This document shows positions 1-11,634 of a stretch of DNA of 22,924 bases, piece after piece; positions within the stretch are counted from its first letter, which is position 1; each line of letters begins with the position of its first letter. The position numbers and the translations under genes were made by a program. The notes below the pieces were generated by a model. The model was not told where the DNA came from. It saw only the letters and a program-made list of their open reading frames with translations, and made no database searches. Origin of the DNA: Saccoglossus kowalevskii (lineage: Eukaryota; Hemichordata; Enteropneusta; Harrimaniidae). Where the stretch lies: contig NW_003114694.1 of assembly GCF_000003605.2 (NCBI RefSeq), forward strand, positions 1 through 22,924, read 5' to 3'.

Positions 1-362
1 CATCATGCCATGGATTGTAAACACACGGCAATGTCTACAATTATCAATATGACTAGTTTTATGCAAGAACACAACACTATCAAATGAATGACCAACATAT
101 GCCACGGATTGTAAACACATGGCAAAGTCTACAATTATCAATATGACTAGTTTTATGCAAGAACACAACACTATCAAATGAATGGCCAACATATGCCATG
201 GATTGTAAACACATGGCAAAGTCTACAATTATCAATATGACTAATTTTATGCAAGGGTACAACACTATCAACTGAATGGCCAACATATGCCATGGATTGT
301 AAACACATGGCAATGTCTACAATTATCAATATGACTAATTCTATGCAAGGGTACAACACTAT
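1..362 (+). repeat. Cassette I, copy 1 (monomers a-b-c-d, left-truncated by window)
   Basis: Cassette I is an ordered set of four diagnostic monomers. Monomer a has acacgg, caatg and 'gaacac' at unit 81-86. Monomer b has ccacgg, caaag and 'gaacac'. Monomer c has 'gaatggcc', caaag, 'actaatttta' and 'gggtac'. Monomer d has 'ctgaatggcc', caatg and 'actaattcta'. Here a is cut by the window start (1-80), b is 81-174, c is 175-268 and d is 269-362. The window's first bases 'catcatgcc' carry an extra C relative to the unit. Confidence 0.85.
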
Positions 363-644
363 CAAATGAATGACCAACATATGCCACGGATTGTAAACAC
401 ATGGCAATGTCTACAATTATCAATATGACTAGTTTTATGCAAGGGTACAACACTATCAAATGAATGACCAACATATGCCATGGATTGTAAACACATGGCA
501 AAGTCTACAATTATCAATATGACTAGTTTTATGCAAGGGTACAACACTATCAAATGAATGACCAACATATGCCACGGATTGTAAACACATGGCAATGTCT
601 ACAATTATCAATATGACTAGTTTTATGCAAGGGTACAACACTAT

Positions 645-1014
645 CAAATGAATGACCAACATATGCCATGGATTGTAAACACACGGCAATGTCTACAATT
701 ATCAATATGACTAGTTTTATGCAAGAACACAACACTATCAAATGAATGACCAACATATGCCACGGATTGTAAACACATGGCAAAGTCTACAATTATCAAT
801 ATGACTAGTTTTATGCAAGAACACAACACTATCAAATGAATGGCCAACATATGCCATGGATTGTAAACACATGGCAAAGTCTACAATTATCAATATGACT
901 AATTTTATGCAAGGTACAACACTATCAACTGATGGCCAACATATGCCATGGATTGTAACACATGGCAATGTCTACAATTATCATATGACTAATTCTATGC
1001 AGGTACAACACTAT
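645..1014 (+). repeat. Cassette I, copy 2 (with six base deletions)
   Basis: Monomers a (645-738), b (739-832), c (833-925, 93 bp) and d (926-1,014, 89 bp) carry all diagnostic markers. Six bases are missing between 911 and 1,003: one G of 'ggg', one A of 'gaatgg', one A of 'gtaaac', one A of 'tcaata', and one A plus one G of 'caaggg'. No other cassette I copy has these deletions. It lies seven monomers after copy 1. Confidence 0.85.
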
Positions 1015-1108
1015 CAAATGAATGACCAACATATGCCATGGATTGTAAACACACGGCAATGTCTACAATTATCAATATGACTAGTTTTATGCATGGGTAC
1101 AACACTAT

Positions 1109-1484
1109 CAAATGAATGACCAACATATGCCATGGATTGTAAACACACGGCAATGTCTACAATTATCAATATGACTAGTTTTATGCAAGAACACAACACT
1201 ATCAAATGAATGACCAACATATGCCACGGATTGTAAACACATGGCAAAGTCTACAATTATCAATATGACTAGTTTTATGCAAGAACACAACACTATCAAA
1301 TGAATGGCCAACATATGCCATGGATTGTAAACACATGGCAAAGTCTACAATTATCAATATGACTAATTTTATGCAAGGGTACAACACTATCAACTGCATG
1401 GCCAACATATGCCATGGATTGTAAACACATGGCAATGTCTACAATTATCAATATGACTAATTCTATGCAAGGGTACAACACTAT
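1109..1484 (+). repeat. Cassette I, copy 3
   Basis: Monomers a 1,109-1,202, b 1,203-1,296, c 1,297-1,390 and d 1,391-1,484 are complete. Monomer d has the private change 'ctgcatggcc'. The monomer before a carries 'gcatggg', a marker that also precedes copies 4, 8, 9 and 10. It is followed by a caaag/'actaatttta' monomer and then a monomer with 'atgtcatgg' near 1,597. Confidence 0.85.
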
Positions 1485-2612
1485 CAAATGAATGACCAAC
1501 ATATGCCATGGATTGTAAACACATGGCAAAGTCTACAATTATCAATATGACTAATTTTATGCAAGGGTACAACACTATCAAATGAATGACCAACATATGT
1601 CATGGATTGTAAACACATGGCAAAGTCTACAATTATCAATATGACTAATTTTATGCAAGGGTACAACACTATCAAATGAATGACCAACATATGCCATGGA
1701 TTGTAAACACATGGCAAAGTCTACAATTATCAATATGACTAATTTTATGCAAGGGTACAACACTATCAAATGAATGACCAACATATGCCATGGATTGTAA
1801 ACACATGGCAAAGTCTACAATTATCAATATGACTAATTTTATGCAAGGGTACAACACTATCAAATGAATGACCAACATATGCCATGGATTGTAAACACAT
1901 GGCAAAGTCTACAATTATCAATATGACTAGTTTTATGCAAGGGTACAACACTATCAAATGAATGACCAACATATGCCATGGATTGTAAACACATGGCAAA
2001 GTCTACAATTATCAATATGACTAGTTTTATGCAAGGGTACAACACTATCAAATGAATGACCAACATATGCCATGGATTGTAAACACATGGCAATGTCTAC
2101 AATTATCAATATGACTAGTTTTATGCAAGGGTACAACACTATCAAATGAATGACCAACATATGCCATGGATTGTAAACACATGGCAAAGTCTACAATTAT
2201 CAATATGACTAGTTTTATGCAAGGGTACAACACTATCAAATGAATGACCAACATATGCCACGGATTGTAAACACACGGCAATGTCTACAATTATCAATAT
2301 GACTAGTTTTATGCAAGGGTACAACACTATCAAATGAATGACCAACATATGCCATGGATTGTAAACACATGGCAAAGTCTACAATTATCAATATGACTAA
2401 TTTTATGCAAGGGTACAACACTATCAAATGAATGACCAACATATGCCACGGATTGTAAACACATGGCAATGTCTACAATTATCAATATGACTAGTTTTAT
2501 GCATGGGTACAACACTATCAAATGAATGACCAACATATGCCATGGATTGTAAACACACGGCAATGTCTACAATTATCAATATGACTAGTTTTATGCATGG
2601 GTACAACACTAT

Positions 2613-2988
2613 CAAATGAATGACCAACATATGCCATGGATTGTAAACACACGGCAATGTCTACAATTATCAATATGACTAGTTTTATGCAAGAACACAA
2701 CACTATCAAATGAATGACCAACATATGCCACGGATTGTAAACACATGGCAAAGTCTACAATTATCAATATGACTAGTTTTATGCAAGAACACAACACTAT
2801 CAAATGAATGGCCAACATATGCCATGGATTGTAAACACATGGCAAAGTCTACAATTATCAATATGACTAATTTTATGCAAGGGTACAACACTATCAACTG
2901 AATGGCCAACATATGCCATGGATTGTAAACACATGGCTATGTCTACAATTATCAATATGACTAATTCTATGCAAGGGTACAACACTAT
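2613..2988 (+). repeat. Cassette I, copy 4
   Basis: Monomers a 2,613-2,706, b 2,707-2,800, c 2,801-2,894 and d 2,895-2,988. Two 'gcatggg' monomers come before it. Monomer d has 'catggctatg' (near 2,934), shared only with copy 5, and the next monomer has 'gggttc', shared with copy 5 and with the partial copy at 20,093. These link the three as close relatives. Confidence 0.87.
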
Positions 2989-3935
2989 CAAATGAATGAC
3001 CAACATATGCCATGGATTGTAAACACATGGCAAAGTCTACAATTATCAATATGACTAATTTTATGCAAGGGTTCAACACTATCAAATGAATGACCAACAT
3101 ATGTCATGGATTGTAAACACATGGCAAAGTCTACAATTATCAATATGACTAATTTTATGCAAGGGTACAACACTATCAAATGAATGACCAACATATGCCA
3201 TGGATTGTAAACACATGGCAAAGTCTACAATTATCAATATGACTAGTTTTATGCAAGGGTACAACACTATCAAATGAATGACCAACATATGCCATGGATT
3301 GTAAACACATGGCAAAGTCTACAATTATCAATATGACTAATTTTATGCAAGGGTACAACACTATCAAATGAATGACCAACATATGCCATGGATTGTAAAC
3401 ACATGGCAATGTCTACAATTATCAATATGACTAGTTTTATGCAAGGGTACAACACTATCAAATGAATGACCAACATATGCCATGGATTGTAAACACATGG
3501 CAAAGTCTACAATTATCAATATGACTAGTTTTATGCAAGGGTACAACACTATCAAATGAATGACCAACATATGCCACGGATTGTAAACACACGGCAATGT
3601 CTACAATTATCAATATGACTAGTTTTATGCAAGGGTACAACACTATCAAATGAATGACCAACATATGCCATGGATTGTAAACACACGGCAATGTCAACAA
3701 TTATCAATATGACTAGTTTTATGCAAGGGTAGAACACTATCAAATGAATGACCAACATATGCCACGGATTGTAAACACACGGCAATGTCTACAATTATCA
3801 ATATGACTAGTTTTATGCAAGGGTACAACACTATCAAATGAATGACCAGCATATGCCACGGATTGTAAACACACGGCAAAGTCTACAATTATCAATATAA
3901 CTAGTTTTATGCAAGGGTACAACACTATCAAATGA
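2801..3935 (+). repeat. Segmental duplication SD2, left copy
   Basis: About 12 monomers match 20,093-21,227 in order, including the rare markers 'gggttc', 'atgtcatgg', 'aatgtcaacaatt' (near 3,694 and 20,986), 'ccagcat' and 'ataactag'. Differences are few: 'ggctatg' here against 'ggcaatg', 'gggtagaac' near 3,731 against 'gggtacaac', 'actagt' near 3,527 against 'actaat', and 'gaatgacc' against 'gagtgacc'. The offset is 17,292 bases. Edges are accurate to about one monomer. Confidence 0.82.
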
Positions 3936-4304
3936 ATGACCAACATATGCCATGGATTGTAAACACATGACAAAGTCTACAATTATCAATATAACTAGTT
4001 TTATGCAAGGGTACAACACTGTCAAATGAATGACCAACATATGCCATGGATTGTAAACACATGGCAATGTCTACAATTATCAATATGACTAGTTTTATGC
4101 AAGGGTACAACACTATCAAATGAATGACCAACATATGCCACGGATTGTAAACACATGGCAATGTCTACAATTATCAATATGACTAGTTTTATGCAAGGGT
4201 ACAACACTATCAAATGAATGACCAACATATGCCATGGATTGTAAACACATGGCAATGTCTACAATTATCAATATGACTAGTTTTATGCAAGGGTACAACA
4301 CTAT
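3835..4304 (+). repeat. Module II, copy A
   Basis: The key monomer of module II (3,929-4,022) is recognised by 'catgacaaag', 'ataactag' and an end 'cactgt'. In this copy the monomer before it has 'ccagcat', ccacgg, acacgg and 'ataactag' (3,835-3,928). Three caatg monomers follow, the middle one with ccacgg, leading straight into cassette I copy 5 at 4,305. Confidence 0.8.
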
Positions 4305-4774
4305 CAAATGAATGACCAACATATGCCATGGATTGTAAACACACGGCAATGTCTACAATTATCAATATGACTAGTTTTATGCAAGAACACAACACTATCA
4401 AATGAATGACCAACATATGCCACGGATTGTAAACACATGGCAAAGTCTACAATTATCAATATGACTAGTTTTATGCAAGAACACAACACTATCCAATGAA
4501 TGACCAACATATGCCACGGATTGTAAACACATGGCAAAGTCTACAATTATCAATATGACTAGTTTTATGCAAGAACACAACACTATCAAATGAATGGCCA
4601 ACATATGCCATGGATTGTAAACACATGGCAAAGTCTACAATTATCAATATGACTAATTTTATGCAAGGGTACAACACTATCAACTGAATGGCCAACATAT
4701 GCCATGGATTGTAAACACATGGCTATGTCTACAATTATCAATATGACTAATTCTATGCAAGGGTACAACACTAT
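4305..4774 (+). repeat. Cassette I, copy 5, with monomer b duplicated
   Basis: Order is a (4,305-4,398), b (4,399-4,492), second b (4,493-4,586), c (4,587-4,680), d (4,681-4,774). The extra b is also present in copy 7 and nowhere else. The second b begins with the private change 'atccaatg'. Monomer d has 'catggctatg', as in copy 4, 19 monomers upstream. Confidence 0.87.
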
Positions 4775-5243
4775 CAAATGAATGACCAACATATGCCATG
4801 GATTGTAAACACATGGCAAAGTCTACAATTATCAATATGACTAATTTTATGCAAGGGTTCAACACTATCAAATGAATGACCAACATATGTCATGGATGTA
4901 AACACATGGCAAAGTCTACAATTATCAATATGACTAATTTTTGCAAAGGGTACAACACTATCAAATGAATGACCAACATATGCCATGGATTGTAAACACA
5001 TGGCAAAGTCTACAATTATCAATATGACTAGTTTTATGCAAGGGTACAACACAATCAAATGAATGACCAACATATGCCACGGATTGTAAACACATGGCAA
5101 AGTCTACAATTATCAATATGACTAATTTTATGCAAGGGTACAACACTATCAAATGAATGACCAACATATGCCATGGATTGTAAACACATGGCAAAGTCTA
5201 CAATTATCAATATGACTAGTTTTATGCAAGGGTACAACACTAT

Positions 5244-5713
5244 CAAATGAATGACCAACATATGCCATGGATTGTAAACACATGACAAAGTCTACAATTA
5301 TCAATATAACTAGTTTTATGCAAGGGTACAACACTGTCAAATGAATGACCAACATATGCCATGGATTGTAAACACATGGCAATGTCTACAATTATCAATA
5401 TGACTAGTTTTATGCAAGGGTACAACACTATCAAATGAATGACCAACATATGCCACGGATTGTAAACACATGGCAATGTCTACAATTATCAATATGACTA
5501 GTTTTATGCAAGGGTACAACACTATCAAATGAATGACCAACATATGCCATGGATTGTAAACACATGGCAAAGTCTACAATTATCAATATGACTAGTTTTA
5601 TGCAAGGGTACAACACTATCAAATGAATGACCAACATATGCCACGGATTGTAAACACATGGCAATGTCTACAATTATCAATATGACTAGTTTTATGCAAG
5701 GGTACAACACTAT
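5244..5713 (+). repeat. Module II, copy B
   Basis: The key monomer is 5,244-5,337 with 'catgacaaag' and 'cactgt'. Four monomers follow (caatg; ccacgg caatg; caaag; ccacgg caatg) before cassette I copy 6 begins at 5,714. The monomer before the key one is an ordinary caaag type, unlike copy A. Confidence 0.8.
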
Positions 5714-6089
5714 CAAATGAATGACCAACATATGCCATGGATTGTAAACACACGGCAATGTCTACAATTATCAATATGACTAGTTTTATGCAAGAACACA
5801 ACACTATCAAATGAATGACCAACATATGCCACGGATTGTAAACACATGGCAAAGTCTACAATTATCAATATGACTAGTTTTATGCAAGAACACAACACTA
5901 TCAAATGAATGGCCAACATATGCCATGGATTGTAAACACATGGCAAAGTCTACAATTATCAATATGACTAATTTTATGCAAGGGTACAACACTATCAACT
6001 GAATGGCCAACATATGCCATGGATTGTAAACACATGGCAATGTCTACAATTATCAATATGACTAATTCTATGCAAGGGTACAACACTAT
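5714..6089 (+). repeat. Cassette I, copy 6
   Basis: Monomers a 5,714-5,807, b 5,808-5,901, c 5,902-5,995 and d 5,996-6,089. The monomer after d is a ccacgg/acacgg/caatg type rather than the caaag/'actaatttta' type seen after most copies, so its downstream neighbour was exchanged. Confidence 0.87.
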
Positions 6090-6277
6090 CAAATGAATGA
6101 CCAACATATGCCACGGATTGTAAACACACGGCAATGTCTACAATTATCAATATGACTAGTTTTATGCAAGGGTACAACACTATCAAATGAATGACCAGCA
6201 TATGCCACGGATTGTAAACACACGGCAAAGTCTACAATTATCAATATAACTAGTTTTATGCAAGGGTACAACACTAT

Positions 6278-6700
6278 CAAATGAATGACCAACATATGCC
6301 ATGGATTGTAAACGCACGGCAATGTCTACAATTATCAATATGACTAGTTTTATGCAAGGGTACAACACTATCAAATGAATGACAAACATATGCCATGGAT
6401 TGTAAACACATGGCAATGTCTACAATTATCAATATGACTAATTTTATGCAAGGCTACAACACTATCAAATGAATGACCAACATATGCCATGGATTGTAAA
6501 CACATGGCAAAGTCTACAATTATCAATATGACTAGTTTTATGCAAGGGTACAACACTATCAAATGAATGACCAGCATATGCCACGGATTGTAAACACACG
6601 GCAAAGTCTACAATTATCAATATAACTAGTTTTATGCAAGGGTACAACACTATCAAATGAATGACCAACATATGCCATGGATTGTAAACACATGGCAATG
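6278..6700 (+). repeat. Segmental duplication SD6, left copy
   Basis: Four to five monomers match 11,541-11,963 at an offset of 5,263 bases: 'acgcacggcaatg', then 'gacaaacat' with 'ggctac', then a plain caaag monomer, then 'ccagcat'/acacgg/'ataactag'. A third, more diverged relative begins near 21,221, also with 'acgcacgg' followed by 'gacaaacat'. Confidence 0.72.
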
Positions 6701-6747
6701 TCTACAATTATCAATATGACTAGTTTTATGCAAGGGTACAACACTAT

Positions 6748-6841
6748 CAACTGAATGGCCAACATATGCCATGGATTGTAAACACATGGCAATGTCTACA
6801 ATTATCAATATGACTAATTTTATGGAAGGCTACAACACTAT
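6748..6841 (+). repeat. Marker monomer with 'atggaaggctac'
   Basis: This monomer has 'ctgaatggcc', caatg, 'actaatttta' and the rare 'atggaaggctac'. It is identical in type to 15,863-15,956, and in both places a caaag monomer and then 'ccagcat'/acacgg/'ataactag' follow. This indicates another duplicated segment of about three monomers (6,748-7,031 with 15,863-16,144). Confidence 0.7.
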
Positions 6842-6936
6842 CAAATGAATGACCAACATATGCCATGGATTGTAAACACATGGCAAAGTCTACAATTATC
6901 AATATGACTAGTTTTATGCAAAGGGTACAACACTAT

Positions 6937-7406
6937 CAAATGAATGACCAGCATATGCCACGGATTGTAAACACACGGCAAAGTCTACAATTATCAATAT
7001 AACTAGTTTTATGCAAGGGTACAACACTATCAAATGAATGACCAACATATGCCATGGATTGTAAACACATGACAAAGTCTACAATTATCAATATAACTAG
7101 TTTTATGCAAGGGTACAACACTGTCAAATGAATGACCAACATATGCCATGGATTGTAAACACATGGCAATGTCTACAATTATCAATATGACTAGTTTTAT
7201 GCAAGGGTACAACACTATCAAATGAATGACCAACATATGCCACGGATTGTAAACACATGGCAATGTCTACAATTATCAATATGACTAGTTTTATGCAAGG
7301 GTACAACACTATCAAATGAATGACCAACATATGCCATGGATTGTAAACACATGGCAATGTCTACAATTATCAATATGACTAGTTTTATGCAAGGGTACAA
7401 CACTAT
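6937..7406 (+). repeat. Module II, copy C
   Basis: Key monomer 7,031-7,124. Monomer order and markers equal copy A, 3,102 bases upstream, and it leads into cassette I copy 7 at 7,407. The monomer just before the module has an extra A ('gcaaaggg' near 6,920). Confidence 0.82.
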
Positions 7407-7876
7407 CAAATGAATGACCAACATATGCCATGGATTGTAAACACACGGCAATGTCTACAATTATCAATATGACTAGTTTTATGCAAGAACACAACACTAT
7501 CAAATGAATGACCAACATATGCCACGGATTGTAAACACATGGCAAAGTCTACAATTATCAATATGACTAGTTTTATGCAAGAACACAACACTATCAAATG
7601 AATGACCAACATATGCCACGGATTGTAAACACATGGCAAAGTCTACAATTATCAATATGACTAGTTTTATGCAAGAACACAACACTATCAAATGAATGGC
7701 CAACATATGCCATGGATTGTAAACACATGGCAAAGTCTACAATTATCAATATGCCTAATTTTATGCAAGAGTACAACACTATCAACTGAATGGCCAACAT
7801 ATGCCATGGATTGTAAACACATGGCAATGTCTACAATTATCAATATGACTAATTCTATGCAAGGGTACAACACTAT
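7407..7876 (+). repeat. Cassette I, copy 7, with monomer b duplicated
   Basis: Order is a (7,407-7,500), b (7,501-7,594), second b (7,595-7,688), c (7,689-7,782), d (7,783-7,876). It lies exactly 3,102 bases (33 monomers) from copy 5 and shares its duplicated b. Monomer c has private changes 'atgcctaat' and 'gagtac'. After this copy no full cassette I occurs for 7.1 kb. Confidence 0.87.
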
Positions 7877-8300
7877 CAAATGAATGACCAACATATGCCA
7901 TGGATTGTAAACACATGGCAAAGTCTACAATTATCAATATGACTAATTTTATGCAAGGGTACAACACTATCAAATGAATGACCAACATATGCCATGGATT
8001 GTAAACACATGGCAAAGTCTACAATTATCAATATGACTAATTTTATGCAAGGGTACAACACTATCAAATGAATGACCAACATATGCCATGGATTGTAAAC
8101 ACATGGCAAAGTCTACAATTATCAATATGACTAATTTTATGCAAGGGTACAACACTATCAAATGAATGACCAACATATGCCATGGATTGTAAACACATGG
8201 CAAAGTCTACAATTATCAATATGACTAATTTTATGCAAGGGTACAACACTATCAAATGAATGACCAACATCTGCCATGGATTGTAAACACATGGCAAAGT
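7877..8300 (+). repeat. Homogeneous monomer run (caaag, actaat type)
   Basis: Four successive monomers from 7,877 are identical or nearly so (caaag, 'actaatttta', 'gggtac'), followed by one with 'catctgcc' near 8,268. A base is missing at about 8,307 ('aattacaata'). Similar runs are at 1,673-1,900 and 17,367-17,560, and 'catctgcc' recurs near 13,621 and 17,851. Strong local identity suggests recent step-by-step amplification. Confidence 0.65.
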
Positions 8301-8815
8301 CTACAATTACAATATGACTAGTTTTATGCAAGGGTACAACACTATCAAATGAATGACCAACATATGCCATGGATTGTAAACACATGGCAAAGTCTACAAT
8401 TATCAATATGACTAGTTTTATGCAAGGGTACAACACTATCAAATGAATGACCAACATATGCCACGGATTGTAAACACATGGCAATGTCTACAATTATCAA
8501 TATGACTAGTTTTATGCAAGGGTACAACACTATCAAATGAATGCCCTACATATGCCACGGATTGTAAACACATGGCAATGTCTACAATTATCAATATGAC
8601 TAGTTTTATGCAAGGGTACAACACTATCAAATGAATGGCCAACATATGCCATGGATTGTAAACACATGGCAATGTCTACAATTATCAATATGACTAGTTT
8701 TATGCAAGGGTACAACACTATCAAATGAATGACCAACATATGCCATGGATTGTAAACACATGGCAAAGTCTACAATTATCAATATGACTAGTTTTATGCA
8801 AGGGTACAACACTAT

Positions 8816-9473
8816 CAAATGAATGACCAACATATGCCATGGATTGTAAACACATGGCAATGTCTACAATTATCAATATGACTAGTTTTATGCAAGGGTA
8901 CAACACTATCAACTGAATGACCAACATATGCCATGGATTGTAAACACATGGCAATGTCTACAATTATCAATATGACTAGTTTTATGCAAGGGTACAACAC
9001 TATCAAATGAATGACCAACATATGCCATGGATTGTAAACACATGGCAATGTCTACAATTATCAATATGACTAGTTTTATGCAAGGGTACAACACTATCAA
9101 ATGAATGACAAACATATGCCATGGATTGTAAACACACGGCAAAATCTACAATTATCAATATAACTAGTTTTATGCAAGGGTACAACACTATCAAATGAAT
9201 GACAAACATATGCCATGGATTGTAAACACATGGCAAAGTCTACAATTATCAATATGACTAGTTTTATGCAAGGGTACAACACTATCAAATGAATGACAAA
9301 CATATGCCATGGATTGTAAACACATGGCAAAGTCTACAATTATCAATATGACTAGTTTTATGCAAGGGTACAACACTATCAAATGAATGACCAACATATG
9401 CCACGGATTGTAAACACATGGCAAAGTCTACAACTATCAATATGACTAGTTTTATGCAAGGGTACAACACTAT
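8816..9473 (+). repeat. Segmental duplication SD4, left copy
   Basis: Seven monomers match 10,226-10,883 at an offset of 1,410 bases (15 monomers). Shared markers include 'ctgaatgacc', 'acacggcaaaatct' (near 9,137 and 10,547), 'ataactag' and three consecutive 'gacaaacat' monomers. Differences noted: 'acaatgatc' near 10,467 in the mate and 'acaactatc' near 9,432 here. Confidence 0.85.
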
Positions 9474-10225
9474 CAAATGAATGACCAGCATATGCCACGG
9501 ATTGTAAACACATGGCAAAGTCTACAATTATCAATATAACTAGTTTTATGCAAGGGTACAACACTATCAAATGAATGACCAACATATGCCATGGATTGTA
9601 AACAGATGGCAAAGTCTACAATTATCAATATGACTAGTTTTATGCTAGGGTACAACACTATCAAATGAATGACCAACATATGCCATGGATTGTAAACACA
9701 TGGCAATGTCTACAATTATCAACATGACTAGTTTTATGCAAGGGTACAACACTATCAAATGAATGACCAACATATGCCATGGATTGTAAACACATGACAA
9801 AGTCTACAATTATCAATATAACTAGTTTTATGCAAGGGTACAACACTGTCAAATGAATGACCAACATATGCCATGGATTGTAAACACATGGCAATGTCTA
9901 CAATTATCAATATGACTAGTTTTATGCAAGGGTACAACACTATCAAATGAATGACCAACATATGCCACGGATTGTAAACACATGGCAATGTCTACAATTA
10001 TCAATATGACTAGTTTTATGCAAGGGTACAACACTATCAAATGAATGACCAACATATGCCATGGATTGTAAACACATGGCAAAGTCTACAACTATCAATA
10101 TGACTAGTTTTATGCAAGGGTACAACACTATCAAATGAATGACCAACATATGCCACGGATTGTAAACACATGGCAATGTCTACAATTATCAATATGACTA
10201 GTTTTATGCATGGGTACAACACTAT
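9474..10225 (+). repeat. Module II, copy D, not followed by cassette I
   Basis: Eight monomers in order: 'ccagcat'/ccacgg/'ataactag' (9,474); 'acagatgg' (9,568); 'tcaacatg' (9,662); key 'catgacaaag'/'cactgt' (9,756); caatg (9,850); ccacgg caatg (9,944); 'acaactatc' (10,038); ccacgg with 'gcatggg' (10,132). The same eight occur at 18,213-18,964. There cassette I follows; here the sequence switches to another block at 10,226. A private 'gctaggg' lies near 9,645. Confidence 0.85.
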
Positions 10226-10883
10226 CAAATGAATGACCAACATATGCCATGGATTGTAAACACATGGCAATGTCTACAATTATCAATATGACTAGTTTTA
10301 TGCAAGGGTACAACACTATCAACTGAATGACCAACATATGCCATGGATTGTAAACACATGGCAATGTCTACAATTATCAATATGACTAGTTTTATGCAAG
10401 GGTACAACACTATCAAATGAATGACCAACATATGCCATGGATTGTAAACACATGGCAATGTCTACAATGATCAATATGACTAGTTTTATGCAAGGGTACA
10501 ACACTATCAAATGAATGACAAACATATGCCATGGATTGTAAACACACGGCAAAATCTACAATTATCAATATAACTAGTTTTATGCAAGGGTACAACACTA
10601 TCAAATGAATGACAAACATATGCCATGGATTGTAAACACATGGCAAAGTCTACAATTATCAATATGACTAGTTTTATGCAAGGGTACAACACTATCAAAT
10701 GAATGACAAACATATGCCATGGATTGTAAACACATGGCAAAGTCTACAATTATCAATATGACTAGTTTTATGCAAGGGTACAACACTATCAAATGAATGA
10801 CCAACATATGCCACGGATTGTAAACACATGGCAAAGTCTACAATTATCAATATGACTAGTTTTATGCAAGGGTACAACACTAT
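10226..10883 (+). repeat. Segmental duplication SD4, right copy
   Basis: This is the mate of 8,816-9,473. Module II copy D lies between the two and feeds directly into this copy, so the duplicated unit probably ended at 10,225/10,226. It is followed by a 'ctgaatggcc' monomer (10,884) and then the 'catgaatt' subfamily. Confidence 0.85.
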
Positions 10884-10977
10884 CAACTGAATGGCCAACA
10901 TATGCCATGGATTGTAAACACATGGCAATGTCTACAATTATCAATATGACTAGTTTTATGCAAGGGTACAACACTAT

Positions 10978-11634
10978 CAAATGAATGACCAACATATGCC
11001 ATAAATTGTAAACACACGGCAATGTCTACAATTATCAATATGAATAGTTTTATGCAAGGGTACAACACTATCAAATGAATGTCCAACATATGCCATGAAT
11101 TGTAAACACATGGCAAAGTCTACAATTATCATTATGGCTAGTTTTATGCAAGGGTACAACACTATCAAATGAATGACCAACATATGCCATGAATTGTAAT
11201 CACATGGCAAAGTCTACAATTATCATTATGACTAGTTTTATGCAAGGGTACAACACTATCAAATGAATGACCAACATATGCCATGAATTGTAAACACATG
11301 GCAAAGTCTACAATTATCAATATGACTAGTTTTATGCAAGGGTACAACACTATCAAATGAATGACCAACATATGCCATGAATTGTAAACACATGGCAAAG
11401 TCTACAATTATCATTATGACTAGTTTTATGCAAGGGTACAACACTATCAAATGAATGACCAACATATGCCATGAATTGTAAACACATGGCAAAGTCTACA
11501 ATTATCAATATGACTAGTTTTATGCAAGGGTACACACTATCAAATGAATGACCCACATATGCCATGAATTGTAAACGCACGGCAATGTCTACAATTATCA
11601 ATATGACTAGTTTTATGCAAGGGTACAACACTAT
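10978..11634 (+). repeat. Private 'catgaatt' satellite subfamily, seven monomers
   Basis: Seven consecutive monomers have A at unit position 27 (ccatgaatt in place of ccatggatt); the first has 'ccataaatt'. This state is not seen elsewhere in the window, and it removes the NcoI palindrome. Three of them also read 'tcattatg' instead of 'tcaatatg' (near 11,128, 11,223 and 11,411), and from 11,166 the two forms alternate, so a 188-bp dimer looks duplicated. Private changes include 'tgaatagt' near 11,041, 'aatgtcc' near 11,079 and 'gtaatcac' near 11,198. A one-base deletion gives 'tacacac' near 11,532. Confidence 0.85.

Larger units (their letters stand above)
3835..4868 (+). repeat. Segmental duplication SD1, left copy (module II + cassette I)
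   Basis: Eleven monomers, including the duplicated b monomer, match 6,937-7,970 at an offset of 3,102 bases (33 monomers). I count five differences: 'atccaatg', 'ggctatg' and 'gggttc' in this copy, and 'atgcctaat' and 'gagtac' in the mate. Beyond the right edge the copies part at 'atgtcatggatg' here. Confidence 0.83.
6937..7970 (+). repeat. Segmental duplication SD1, right copy
   Basis: This is the mate of 3,835-4,868. It continues into a run of near-identical caaag/'actaatttta' monomers from 7,877 to about 8,254. Confidence 0.83.

Noticed and set aside
856-1080. Plus-strand open frame of 74 codons (and one of 63 codons at 7,692-7,883)
   Set aside because: The first is a product of the six clustered deletions at 911-1,003; the second comes from private substitutions in one monomer. 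Neither recurs in sister copies.
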